The position numbers and the translations under genes were made by a program. A DNA stretch of 64,000 nt from a bacterium (GTDB taxonomy: Bacteria > Vulcanimicrobiota > Vulcanimicrobiia > Vulcanimicrobiales > Vulcanimicrobiaceae). Positions 8,602-15,604 of the stretch are shown piece after piece. The notes under the pieces are model-generated. The model saw only the letters and a list, made by a program, of their open reading frames with translations. It was not told the DNA's origin and did not search any database. Position 1 is the first letter of the stretch, and the number at the start of each line of letters is the position of its first letter. The stretch spans positions 1-64,000 of the forward strand of contig JAGWSR010000019.1 in assembly GCA_028869385.1 (NCBI GenBank), written 5' to 3'.

Positions 8602-9075
8602 ATGGCACTACGCATGCGCAGCCCGCTCCCTTCGCTGGAGGGGGCTGCCGCGTGGGTCAACGGCGCGCCGAGCGCCGAGGAACTGCGCGGATTACCGGTC
8701 GTCGTCTCGTTCTGGTCGAAGAGCTGCTATATCTGTCACGACACCGCCGAGCAATTCGCGCAGTGGCGCGACACGTTCGCCAAGCAAGGTGTGGCGTTCG
8801 TTTCGATCCATCAGCCGCGTTCGGAAGACGAGCTCGACATCGAGGCCGTCACCAAGGACGCGCTCGAAGAGATGAAGCTCACGCAGCCCGTGGCGATCGA
8901 TAACGAACACGCGCTCGTCGATCGCTTCGAGAACCAGTTCGTCCCCGCGTTCTACGTGTTCAATCGCAAGCACGAACTCCGTCACTTCCAAGCGGGCGGT
9001 AAGGGGTTCGAACGCATCGAGGCCGCGATCAAACGCGTGCTCGAAGAGTCGGCCGACGAGGAAGAACTCGGGTAA
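8602..9075 (+). CDS. Thioredoxin-fold protein with CYIC motif
   Basis: 157 residues, no signal peptide, with a thioredoxin fold. The redox motif is C42-Y-I-C45 (in SFWSKSCYICHDT) instead of CGPC, followed by a TlpA/AhpC-TSA-like middle insertion and the cis-proline region (ENQFVPAFYVF). The acidic C-terminal tail is ADEEEELG-like. The ATG at 8602 is preceded by AAGGG six bases upstream and begins immediately after the peroxiredoxin stop, so the two genes form an operon. The likely role is to reduce the peroxiredoxin or to relay thiol signals; this is inference from context. Confidence 0.88.
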   Translation: MALRMRSPLPSLEGAAAWVNGAPSAEELRGLPVVVSFWSKSCYICHDTAEQFAQWRDTFAKQGVAFVSIHQPRSEDELDIEAVTKDALEEMKLTQPVAIDNEHALVDRFENQFVPAFYVFNRKHELRHFQAGGKGFERIEAAIKRVLEESADEEELG

Positions 9076-9092
9076 ATCGATCGCCTCTCCTT

Positions 9093-9133
9093 ACGACGTG
9101 ACGGCCGCGAGCAATGCTCGCGGCCGTTGTCGT
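9093..9133 (+). terminator. Strong hairpin after peroxiredoxin operon
   Basis: Perfect 12-base stem ACGGCCGCGAGC / GCTCGCGGCCGT with an AAT loop (9101-9127), extended by ACGAC/GTCGT flanks. There is no long U-run, so termination efficiency is uncertain, but its place 18 bases after the stop of the thioredoxin-fold gene fits a terminator. Confidence 0.65.
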
Positions 9134-9241
9134 TGCACGGTTGCGTCACGCTCGAGCGACGGGATGCTGCGTTAGCAGCGCGACCGCGCGGGGTACCGGG
9201 GTGCGGTGAACCCTCACCATCCGTTACGGAAGGAGCATGCT

Positions 9242-9454
9242 ATGCAGAAGTGGTTTGGAGGCGTCGCGATCGTCGGTGCCCTCGCATTCGCTGGTGCCGT
9301 TGGTGCGATCGCCCACGCGCAGCAACCCACGCCCGCCGCGACCGCGTGCCCGAGCGCGAGTCCCCCGGCGCTCGGCGCGCAAGCGACGCCCGAGCCGACG
9401 ACCTGTCCTTCGATATCACCGGAACCGTCGGGCACGATGCGTCCGGTACGCTAG
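9242..9454 (+). CDS. Small secreted Pro/Ala-rich protein
   Basis: 70 residues with a clear signal peptide (MQKWFGGVAIVGALAFAGAV, cleavage after AHA near residue 26). The mature part of about 44 residues is rich in Pro, Ala, Ser and Thr and has two CPS motifs (ACPSASPP and TCPSISPEP). The GGAAGGAG ribosome site ends seven bases before the ATG and fixes the start. It lies 44 bases before tfuA on the same strand; it could be part of that operon or independent. It does not look like a modified-peptide precursor because it is exported by the general pathway. Function unknown. Confidence 0.72.
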   Translation: MQKWFGGVAIVGALAFAGAVGAIAHAQQPTPAATACPSASPPALGAQATPEPTTCPSISPEPSGTMRPVR

Positions 9455-9498
9455 CGCGTGGTAGGGGCGGGCCGCGCGAGCGCTAAACCTCGCGACGC

Positions 9499-10146
9499 GT
9501 GCACCCGCCCCAACGCCTTGCCGTCTTCTGCGGACCGTCGCTCCCCGCGAGCGACCGGCTCGCAATCCCGCACGTGACGTACCTGCCTCCCGCGTCGCGC
9601 GGCGACGTCGAGCGCGCCGCGAACGAGTATGACGTCGTGCTCCTGATCGACGGCGTCTTCCACCACGATCTCGCGCCCTCACCGAAAGAGTGCTACGCCG
9701 CGCTCGCGCACGCACGCATGTACGGCGCGTCGAGCATGGGCGCGCTGCGCGCGGCGGAGTGCGCCCCGTTCGGCTTCACCCCGCTCGGCGCGATCGCGGG
9801 TTGGTATGCCGGCGAGGTGATCGACGGCGATGACGAGGTCGCGGTGCTCACCCATCCGCGTACGCACGCAGCGCTCACCGTGCCGGTCGTCAACGTGCGC
9901 TACGTCGCACGGCTCGCGCATCGTCGCGGTATCGTCGACGCGGCCGAGCGCGAGGCGTTCGTGCGGCGCGCGCGCGAGGTCTTCTATATGGAACGCACGT
10001 GGGAGGACGTGGTCGATGCCGCTCCCGCGCACGCACGCGAAGACGTCGCACGCATCGCCGCGCGCGAAGGCGACCTCAAGCGTCACGACGCGCGCTTCGC
10101 GCTGCGCTCGGTGCTGCGCGCACACGGCATGGGAGCAAAGGCCTAG
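9499..10146 (+). CDS. tfuA: TfuA-like protein
   Basis: 215 residues matching the TfuA family over its whole length. It begins LAVFCGPSLP, then the PPASRGDVE segment and VLLIDGVFHHDLAPSPKE. The hallmark YGASSMGALRAAE is followed by GWYAGEVIDGDDEVAVL. TfuA proteins are partners of a subset of YcaO enzymes; in methanogens the pair is needed for thioglycine in methyl-coenzyme M reductase, and in thioviridamide-type clusters for peptide thioamides. Here the YcaO gene follows two genes downstream. The start is GTG at 9499 without an obvious ribosome site. A role as sulphur-delivery or accessory factor for the YcaO reaction is inferred from the family. Confidence 0.92.
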   Translation: MHPPQRLAVFCGPSLPASDRLAIPHVTYLPPASRGDVERAANEYDVVLLIDGVFHHDLAPSPKECYAALAHARMYGASSMGALRAAECAPFGFTPLGAIAGWYAGEVIDGDDEVAVLTHPRTHAALTVPVVNVRYVARLAHRRGIVDAAEREAFVRRAREVFYMERTWEDVVDAAPAHAREDVARIAAREGDLKRHDARFALRSVLRAHGMGAKA

Positions 10147-10188
10147 GCTGCAGGCCGACGCAGTCGCCGTCGCTAATGCGCATCGTCG

Positions 10189-11001
10189 TTGGCACAGACG
10201 GATCGCATACGCGGCGTGCTTCGCGACTACCACGAGCGATTTGCCGGCACAACGGGTCGGCTCTTTTCCCTGTGCCGCGACCGCACCGGAGCCACGTCGT
10301 ATGCGTTGCTCGTTCGCAGTATTTCCGAGAGCGTCCCAGAGAGCGTCTTGGAGATCGGTTGCGGTGACGGAACGCTCCTCGAGGCGATCTCCGATGCTCT
10401 GCCGCGCGCACGATTAGTTGGGATGGACCTCTCTCCGGCCGAGCTACGGCTGGCGCGCGAGCGGGTGCGCGGTGCGACGCTCGTGGAGGGCGATAGTACC
10501 GCTCCGTTGCCATTCGACGATCGCTCGTTCGACTGGGTGGTTTCGCACTTGGTCGTCATGCTGCTCGGTGCCCTCGACGACACGTTTTCGGAAGCGGCGC
10601 GCGTGCTCAAGCGGGGCGGTAAGCTCGCGTTCGTGTTCGATGATCTTGGTCGCGCCGACGGCGCAACGTACGTCGAGTTGATGCGTGCCGGGCTCGCCGC
10701 CGCCGGTCGCGAGCAGCCGGCGCATTTTCGTGGAGCCGCGGATGCGCGACTCTACGATGCGGCGGCTCTCGAGACGTTCCTCGAAGACGTGGGATTTCGC
10801 ACGATCGCGCACCATCGATTTGCGGTCGGAATGCACGTCGACGCCGATGACCTTTGGGCGTTCATGCATGCGAGCTATCCGATCGGCGAGCTCGACGGCC
10901 ACGAGCTCGACGCGGCGAAAAGGGCGGTGCTCGCGCGAGCCGCCGAGGTGCAAGAGTTGCACATTCCACTCCAACTCGTCATCGCGGAGCGCTTCGCATG
11001 A
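10189..11001 (+). CDS. SAM-dependent class I methyltransferase of the TfuA/YcaO locus
   Basis: About 270 residues. Motif I is VLEIGCGDGTLLEAI (near residues 53-67), the acidic end of strand 2 is in LVGMDLSPAELRLAR, then EGDSTAPLPFDDRSFDWVVS and a post-motif region RVLKRGGKLAFVFDD. The rest is a variable C-terminal half that should bind the acceptor. The first possible start after the in-frame stop at 10174 is TTG at 10189; a GTG at 10213 is an alternative, and no ribosome site supports either. The stop overlaps the YcaO start by four bases, so the two proteins are made together. It may methylate the same substrate as YcaO, but the methyl acceptor is unknown. Confidence 0.85.
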   Translation: MAQTDRIRGVLRDYHERFAGTTGRLFSLCRDRTGATSYALLVRSISESVPESVLEIGCGDGTLLEAISDALPRARLVGMDLSPAELRLARERVRGATLVEGDSTAPLPFDDRSFDWVVSHLVVMLLGALDDTFSEAARVLKRGGKLAFVFDDLGRADGATYVELMRAGLAAAGREQPAHFRGAADARLYDAAALETFLEDVGFRTIAHHRFAVGMHVDADDLWAFMHASYPIGELDGHELDAAKRAVLARAAEVQELHIPLQLVIAERFA

Positions 11002-12236
11002 TGTCGCTGCCACAGACCGAGCCGAAGGCGCGCGGCATGCGCGACCGCTCGGTGCCGCTCGCGACGACGGTCGATGCCGTGCCGCGTCTGCGACGTCGCT
11101 TCGGAATTACGCGCGTCGGCGAGACGACCGCGTTGGATCGGACCGGAATACCGAACTTTTGCGCGATCGTTCCCAACTCACCCGACGTCCTCAGCGTGTA
11201 CAACGGCAAAGGCCGGACGCCGCGCGAAGCGCGCGTGAGCGCGGTTATGGAAGCCGTCGAACGTCAAACCGCCGCACGCGCGAACCCTCCGAGCTACACG
11301 CGGCCGATGGAGCAGGTCCTGAAGGACATCGATCTCACGCCGCTCGATCTGCTCCGCGAGTCGTTAACCTCCGAGGTGGAGTGTACGGACGGCTTCGATC
11401 TCATCGACGAACGAATCGTCCCGGTGCCGCTCGCGCTCGTGCGCTTTCCCTGGCGCGGGCCGCGGCTGACGCGACGTAGCAGCACGAACGGCCTCGCCTC
11501 CGGCAACACACTGACGGAAGCCGTTTACCACGCGGTAACCGAGATGGTCGAACGCCACGTGTGGTCGATGCAGATGGTGCGCTCGGAAATTCTGCCGCGC
11601 TATTATCGCGGTCCCGATGCACTCGATCGCGCGTGCGCGCGAACGCTCGTCTTTCCGACGGGGGACGCCGTGCTGGATGCGTTGTACGAGCGCATCGTCG
11701 CGTGCGGGCTGCGCGTGCGCGTGAGCATGCTCGAGATAGCGTCGTTCGCGCCAACCGCGCTCGCGTCGGTGGTGGAACCTGAATCGGAGCCGCCCATGGC
11801 TCACGTCGGTCTCGGCTGTTCGCTCTCGTCGGCGCACGCGGCCGAACGCGCGCTGACGGAGGCGATCCAGAGTCGCGTCGTCGACGTTCAAGCCGCACGC
11901 GAGGATATTCGGCGAGCCGACGATGACGCGGGCCCGGGCACGCACGGCAAGCGGTTGGCGTCGCTCCCGGAAAATCGATGGTTCTACGATTTGGATGCGC
12001 CGACGGTCACGCTGGACGCGCTTCCGGAACTCTCGTCCGACGACCTCGCGCGCGACGTGCGCACGCTGGTCGGTCAGATGCGTGACGGCGGTATTCGCAC
12101 CTGCGCCGTGGTCCCGATCTTGAACGAACCCGACGTTTCGGTCGTGCGCGTCTGCGCGCCCGATTTTGAAACGACGGCCGTCGATGGCCGGTTCGGGCCG
12201 CTCGCGATCGCCGAACTCAACCCATTACGCTGCTAG
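10998..12236 (+). CDS. ycaO: YcaO-domain ATP-dependent cyclodehydratase/thioamidase
   Basis: 412 residues with all three YcaO ATP-binding segments. These are the block at 69-90 (NGKG...MEAVERQ), the block at 164-187 (NGLASGNTLTEAV then EMVERH), and the block at 273-293 (GCSLSSAHAAERALTEA then IQSR). YcaO enzymes use ATP to activate a backbone amide of a peptide or protein so that a nucleophile or sulphur can attack. With TfuA the expected product is a backbone thioamide. The C-terminus (LAIAELNPLRC) lacks the PxPxP tail of azoline-forming YcaOs, and no E1-like or ocin-ThiF partner is encoded nearby. Both facts favour the thioamide type. It starts by ATGA overlap with the methyltransferase; 24 bases separate it from the 97-residue protein. 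Confidence 0.93.
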   Translation: MMSLPQTEPKARGMRDRSVPLATTVDAVPRLRRRFGITRVGETTALDRTGIPNFCAIVPNSPDVLSVYNGKGRTPREARVSAVMEAVERQTAARANPPSYTRPMEQVLKDIDLTPLDLLRESLTSEVECTDGFDLIDERIVPVPLALVRFPWRGPRLTRRSSTNGLASGNTLTEAVYHAVTEMVERHVWSMQMVRSEILPRYYRGPDALDRACARTLVFPTGDAVLDALYERIVACGLRVRVSMLEIASFAPTALASVVEPESEPPMAHVGLGCSLSSAHAAERALTEAIQSRVVDVQAAREDIRRADDDAGPGTHGKRLASLPENRWFYDLDAPTVTLDALPELSSDDLARDVRTLVGQMRDGGIRTCAVVPILNEPDVSVVRVCAPDFETTAVDGRFGPLAIAELNPLRC

Positions 12237-12260
12237 CAGTCAACAAGGAGATATCCGACC

Positions 12261-12554
12261 ATGACATCCGAAGAGCATAAAGCCGCCGCCGAAAAGCTCA
12301 CCGCCGCGGTCAAGAACAACACGAACGGCGCCTACGACGAGTGGGTCGCGAGCGGTCAGGCGCTGAACGATCCCGCCGCGCGCGCGGCATTCGTTCAGAA
12401 GCATGCGGGTCTCGCGGCGGCGCCGAGTGCGGCGGACATGCAGGCCATTCACCAGCATGTGAACTCGTCGCTGCAAGCCGACGTCGCGCAAGTCCAAGCG
12501 AAGAATCAAGCGCACGTGGTCGGTTTGCTCTGCTTGGCGGAAGACGAAGGCTAG
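12261..12554 (+). CDS. 97-residue small protein, candidate substrate (RiPP precursor) of YcaO/TfuA
   Basis: No known family is recognised. Residues 1-82 are helical and polar (MTSEEHKAAAEKL, then DPAARAAFVQKHAG and ADMQAIHQHVNSS), as in a leader or follower-recognition region. The last dozen residues change to hydrophobic and end acidic: HVVGLLCLAEDEG, with the only cysteine at C91. A very strong ribosome site (AAGGAGATAT, seven bases from the ATG) suggests high expression, as expected for a precursor. It is the last gene after ycaO (24-base gap) and its TAG stop shares CTAG with the stop of the convergent regulator. It could instead be an unmodified helical accessory protein; the assignment as substrate is inference from position, size and expression signal. 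Confidence 0.6.
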   Translation: MTSEEHKAAAEKLTAAVKNNTNGAYDEWVASGQALNDPAARAAFVQKHAGLAAAPSAADMQAIHQHVNSSLQADVAQVQAKNQAHVVGLLCLAEDEG

Positions 12555-15133
12555 GCGTTCGCCGGCGCGTTCGCAACGAACCACACGGCGACTTGCGAAC
12601 GCGATCCGACGTTGAGCTTGTTGAAAATGTTGGCCACGTGGCCTTCGATCGTCCGTTCGCTCAACACGTACGTCTCGGCGATCTCGCGGTTCGTGTAGCC
12701 TTGCGCGATGAGGCGAGCGACGTCGCGTTCGCGTCGCGACAGCACGTTGAGCGACTGCTCGTCCGCCGACGGGCCGCCTGAGGTCGAAGTGTGGCGATCG
12801 AGGAGATCGGCGAAGAATGGAGCGCCGAGCATGCGGAGCTGCGACTGCAGGTCTTCGCGCTCGCTCGTCGTCACGCTGCGGTTCAAGCTGCGCTTCGCGA
12901 TGGCCGTCGCGAGTCGCGCCTGCGCGATGGACCACGGGAAAGCATCGTGCCACAATCCGTCGTCGGCGATCAGCTGAAGCGTGGGTTCGTCCTTCGCTGC
13001 CGATGCTGCGACCGCGAGCACGGCCGGGAGAAAGGTCACCTGCGCCTCGTAGGGTTTGGTGGCGAGCGCGCGCAGTTTCGCCGAGATCGCCTGCCGATGT
13101 TTTTGCGCTAGCGTCGGTTCGGCAAGTGCCGCGGTCAATAACGGAAGCGCCGAAGGCGCGTGCCCTTCGTGCAGCGCGCGACTCGTTTCGATCTCGAGGA
13201 GCTTCGCGAGCGGCATGGGAACCGACGTGCCGTGAAGTGCCGCGGCCGCTCCGACGAGGCCCAAGAGCACGCGTCGCGTGAACGTGGTGTGGGAATTTTC
13301 GAGCGATTCCGTCAGGCGCTCGATGGCATCGCTCGGCGATGAATTCGCGATGAGTCGCAACGTTTCGATCGTGTCTCGAACGTGTTCGCCTTTGGGAAGC
13401 TGACCGAGCGCGTCGTCGAGCGCACGAGCGGCGAGTCCCTGCGAGCTCATCACGAAGACGGCATTCCCAACCGAAATCATCGTATTGAAGATGTTGGTGA
13501 GGCCGTTCGATTCGAGGATGGCTCTCGCACGAGCTTGGTGTGCGTGATAGTCGTCGATCGAACCGAGGCGCGCGGCCAAGAGGCCCTCGAAAACGGCCTC
13601 ACGCACCGCGAGCACCGGATCGATCGGCCCCGAAGACCGAGCCTCCGCGCTGAGTGCCTCGAATTCGGCGCGGTCCGCGTTGCAGTAGGCAGCATAGAGC
13701 TTGACGCCGGTGAGATGCGCGCGATCCGCGGGCGACGTGAGTTGCCGATCGTACCGTTCCATCGTTCGCGCGTACGCTTCGCGATCGGCGTGATGCAATT
13801 GCATGAAGAGCAGCGAAGCGACGAGTTGTCCGATCCCTTCGCGGATTCCGGCCGCGGCAGCGCGCTCGAGCGCTTCGCGACAGGTATTGAGCCCGTCCGT
13901 ACCGAGGGCGTTATGGATCATCGAGAGTCGCGCGTAGAGCGCGATCGCCTCTTCGCCGAACGGTATGAGCTCCAATTGGCGTTCGACCGCGCTCGCCACG
14001 AGCGCGAGCGATCCCACGGCTTCCGCCTCGCGCGCCAGATCTTGTAGGAAGGCGCGTTCGAGATCGCGATCGCCGCTCGCCGCGGCTTGTGCCACGAGAC
14101 GCTCTCGCCGATCCAACGTCATCGGAAGTTTGCGGATCGCGTCGATGATGCGCTTGTGATACGGGATCGCAATCGGAATCGTCTCGCGCACGCTCTGCAT
14201 GACCGTGAGGTGTACGAAGCGCAATCCGCCCTTGTCCTGGACGAGATAGTGACCCGAGCACTCGCCGATAAAGGCGAGGACGGTATCGGAAGGCCACATG
14301 GCGTTGAGCACGTCGATCTCGATCGGGTCACCGACAAGCGAACAGATCTGCAAGAATTCGCGCGTCGCCGGTTTCAAGCGTGCGAGGGTCGAGGCGACGA
14401 TCGTGCGGGCCGATGCCGCAATTTCTTCTTCGGTCAGCGCCGCGTGGTCGGGAGAGAGCGACGCAATCGTGCTGATGTCAACGGCGCGACCGCGCGAGTG
14501 ATGCACGACCGCTCGAACCACATCGGACGTCGCTCCGGGCATCAGCGCGCGCGCCAATTGCTCGGCCGCCGGGTCGGCGAATTCGCGCACTTCGATCGTC
14601 TCGTCGATGTATTCGAACCTCGGCTCGGCATCTTCGTCGCTTCGGTCCACGAGCACGAGTACGAGCGGCCGGTCGGCGAAACTCTGCGCGACGCGCAGCA
14701 ACAGCGCGCCCGAGGCGCGGTCGGCCCATTGCGCATCGTCGATGGTCAGCGCCACTTGGCGATCGAGCAGCAGTGCTTCGATCAGGCGAAAGAAGGCCGA
14801 CTCGAACGCGGCGGCGTCGGCGGTGCTTCGCAGCGCGCTCTCGATACCGGAGACGTACGTGGCCGCCTCGTCGCCGAGGCGTGCGATCACCTCTTCGGCG
14901 ATCCGGCGCGCGGTGATGAGGGGGAGCGTCGCTTGAATGCGATGGGCGGCGACCAGCGGCGCGAGCCACCCCGCCCGGCCTGCGCGTTCGCAGACCTCGT
15001 TCGCGAGGGCGGTCTTGCCGGTTCCGCTCGCGCCGGTGATGCGTAACACGCGCGCGACGCGCTGGCTCTTGGCGGCGGCCAGAAAGCGCTCGGCCTGCCG
15101 CAGTTCCTCGTCTCGCCCGATGAACGTCCCCAC
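12551..15133 (-). CDS. LAL-type LuxR regulator (AAA ATPase, repeats, C-terminal HTH)
   Basis: 860 residues. The N-terminus is an ATPase: FIGRDEELRQA, Walker A GASGTGKT at residues 34-41, and Walker B LTIDDAQWAD near 145. A long helical repeat region spans about 300-780. A LuxR/GerE helix-turn-helix is at the C-terminus (LSRRERDVARLIAQGYTNRE then ERTIEGHVANIFNKLNV). This is the large ATP-binding regulator architecture (LAL/MalT-like) common in biosynthetic clusters. The start is GTG at 15133, giving the normal VGTFIGR N-terminus; the frame stays open far upstream but there it is antisense to the OPT gene. A TAAGCT box lies seven bases before the GTG. It converges on the 97-residue gene with shared stop bases and is the probable regulator of the locus (inference). 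Confidence 0.9.
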   Translation of the reverse strand: MGTFIGRDEELRQAERFLAAAKSQRVARVLRITGASGTGKTALANEVCERAGRAGWLAPLVAAHRIQATLPLITARRIAEEVIARLGDEAATYVSGIESALRSTADAAAFESAFFRLIEALLLDRQVALTIDDAQWADRASGALLLRVAQSFADRPLVLVLVDRSDEDAEPRFEYIDETIEVREFADPAAEQLARALMPGATSDVVRAVVHHSRGRAVDISTIASLSPDHAALTEEEIAASARTIVASTLARLKPATREFLQICSLVGDPIEIDVLNAMWPSDTVLAFIGECSGHYLVQDKGGLRFVHLTVMQSVRETIPIAIPYHKRIIDAIRKLPMTLDRRERLVAQAAASGDRDLERAFLQDLAREAEAVGSLALVASAVERQLELIPFGEEAIALYARLSMIHNALGTDGLNTCREALERAAAAGIREGIGQLVASLLFMQLHHADREAYARTMERYDRQLTSPADRAHLTGVKLYAAYCNADRAEFEALSAEARSSGPIDPVLAVREAVFEGLLAARLGSIDDYHAHQARARAILESNGLTNIFNTMISVGNAVFVMSSQGLAARALDDALGQLPKGEHVRDTIETLRLIANSSPSDAIERLTESLENSHTTFTRRVLLGLVGAAAALHGTSVPMPLAKLLEIETSRALHEGHAPSALPLLTAALAEPTLAQKHRQAISAKLRALATKPYEAQVTFLPAVLAVAASAAKDEPTLQLIADDGLWHDAFPWSIAQARLATAIAKRSLNRSVTTSEREDLQSQLRMLGAPFFADLLDRHTSTSGGPSADEQSLNVLSRRERDVARLIAQGYTNREIAETYVLSERTIEGHVANIFNKLNVGSRSQVAVWFVANAPANA

Positions 15134-15223
15134 GGTCGATAGCTTACGAGCCGGAATCAGGTATTTCCCCGGATCATCGGAGAGGGCCCGACGCGGTAGG
15201 CTCGTGTCATGGAGGATATCGAT

Positions 15224-15568
15224 ATGTACGCAACCGTCCGAGGCTTCGACGAACTGGCCGCCCGCCGCGACAGCATGACGCGCACCGGGGTGCCCTACTG
15301 CTTCATCCTCGACGAGGCGTACCACGTGGTGATGGCCGGCCCGTCGGGTGGATCCGACCCGCTCGCGCCGCTCTATCATGCCGACTCCCAGGCCGACGTG
15401 CTCCCCGGCCCGATCGATCGCGTGGTGCGCGCGCTGACCGCCACCTGGCGCTCCTCGCGGGCCGCGTCGAGCGCGACCGCCGCCGTGAGCGACCTTCAGG
15501 TGACCGTTGCGCCGCTCCACGGCAACGACGGACGCCGGATCGCCGTCTTCGTGCAGCGAGGCGAGTAG
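15224..15568 (+). CDS. Small PAS-like protein divergent from the LAL regulator
   Basis: 114 residues, no membrane segment or signal peptide. The opening YATVRGFDELAAR, the VPYCFILDEAYHVVMAG strand pair and the C-terminal strands DLQVTVAPLHG and RIAVFVQRG suggest a stand-alone PAS-type sensor fold like those fused to LuxR HTH domains; this is a fold impression only. Two ATGs are possible (15209 and 15224). GGAGG at 15211-15215 lies eight bases before the second, so 15224 is preferred. It is divergent from the LAL regulator across about 90 bases, so the two may share a control region. Confidence 0.65.
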   Translation: MYATVRGFDELAARRDSMTRTGVPYCFILDEAYHVVMAGPSGGSDPLAPLYHADSQADVLPGPIDRVVRALTATWRSSRAASSATAAVSDLQVTVAPLHGNDGRRIAVFVQRGE

Positions 15569-15604
15569 GGAAGATTCCGCGAGCATCCGCACAATTGAAG
15601 GCGG

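Noticed and set aside
9242-9454. The 70-residue protein as a RiPP precursor
   Set aside because: It has a normal Sec signal peptide and an Ala/Pro tail; modified-peptide precursors remain cytoplasmic for modification.
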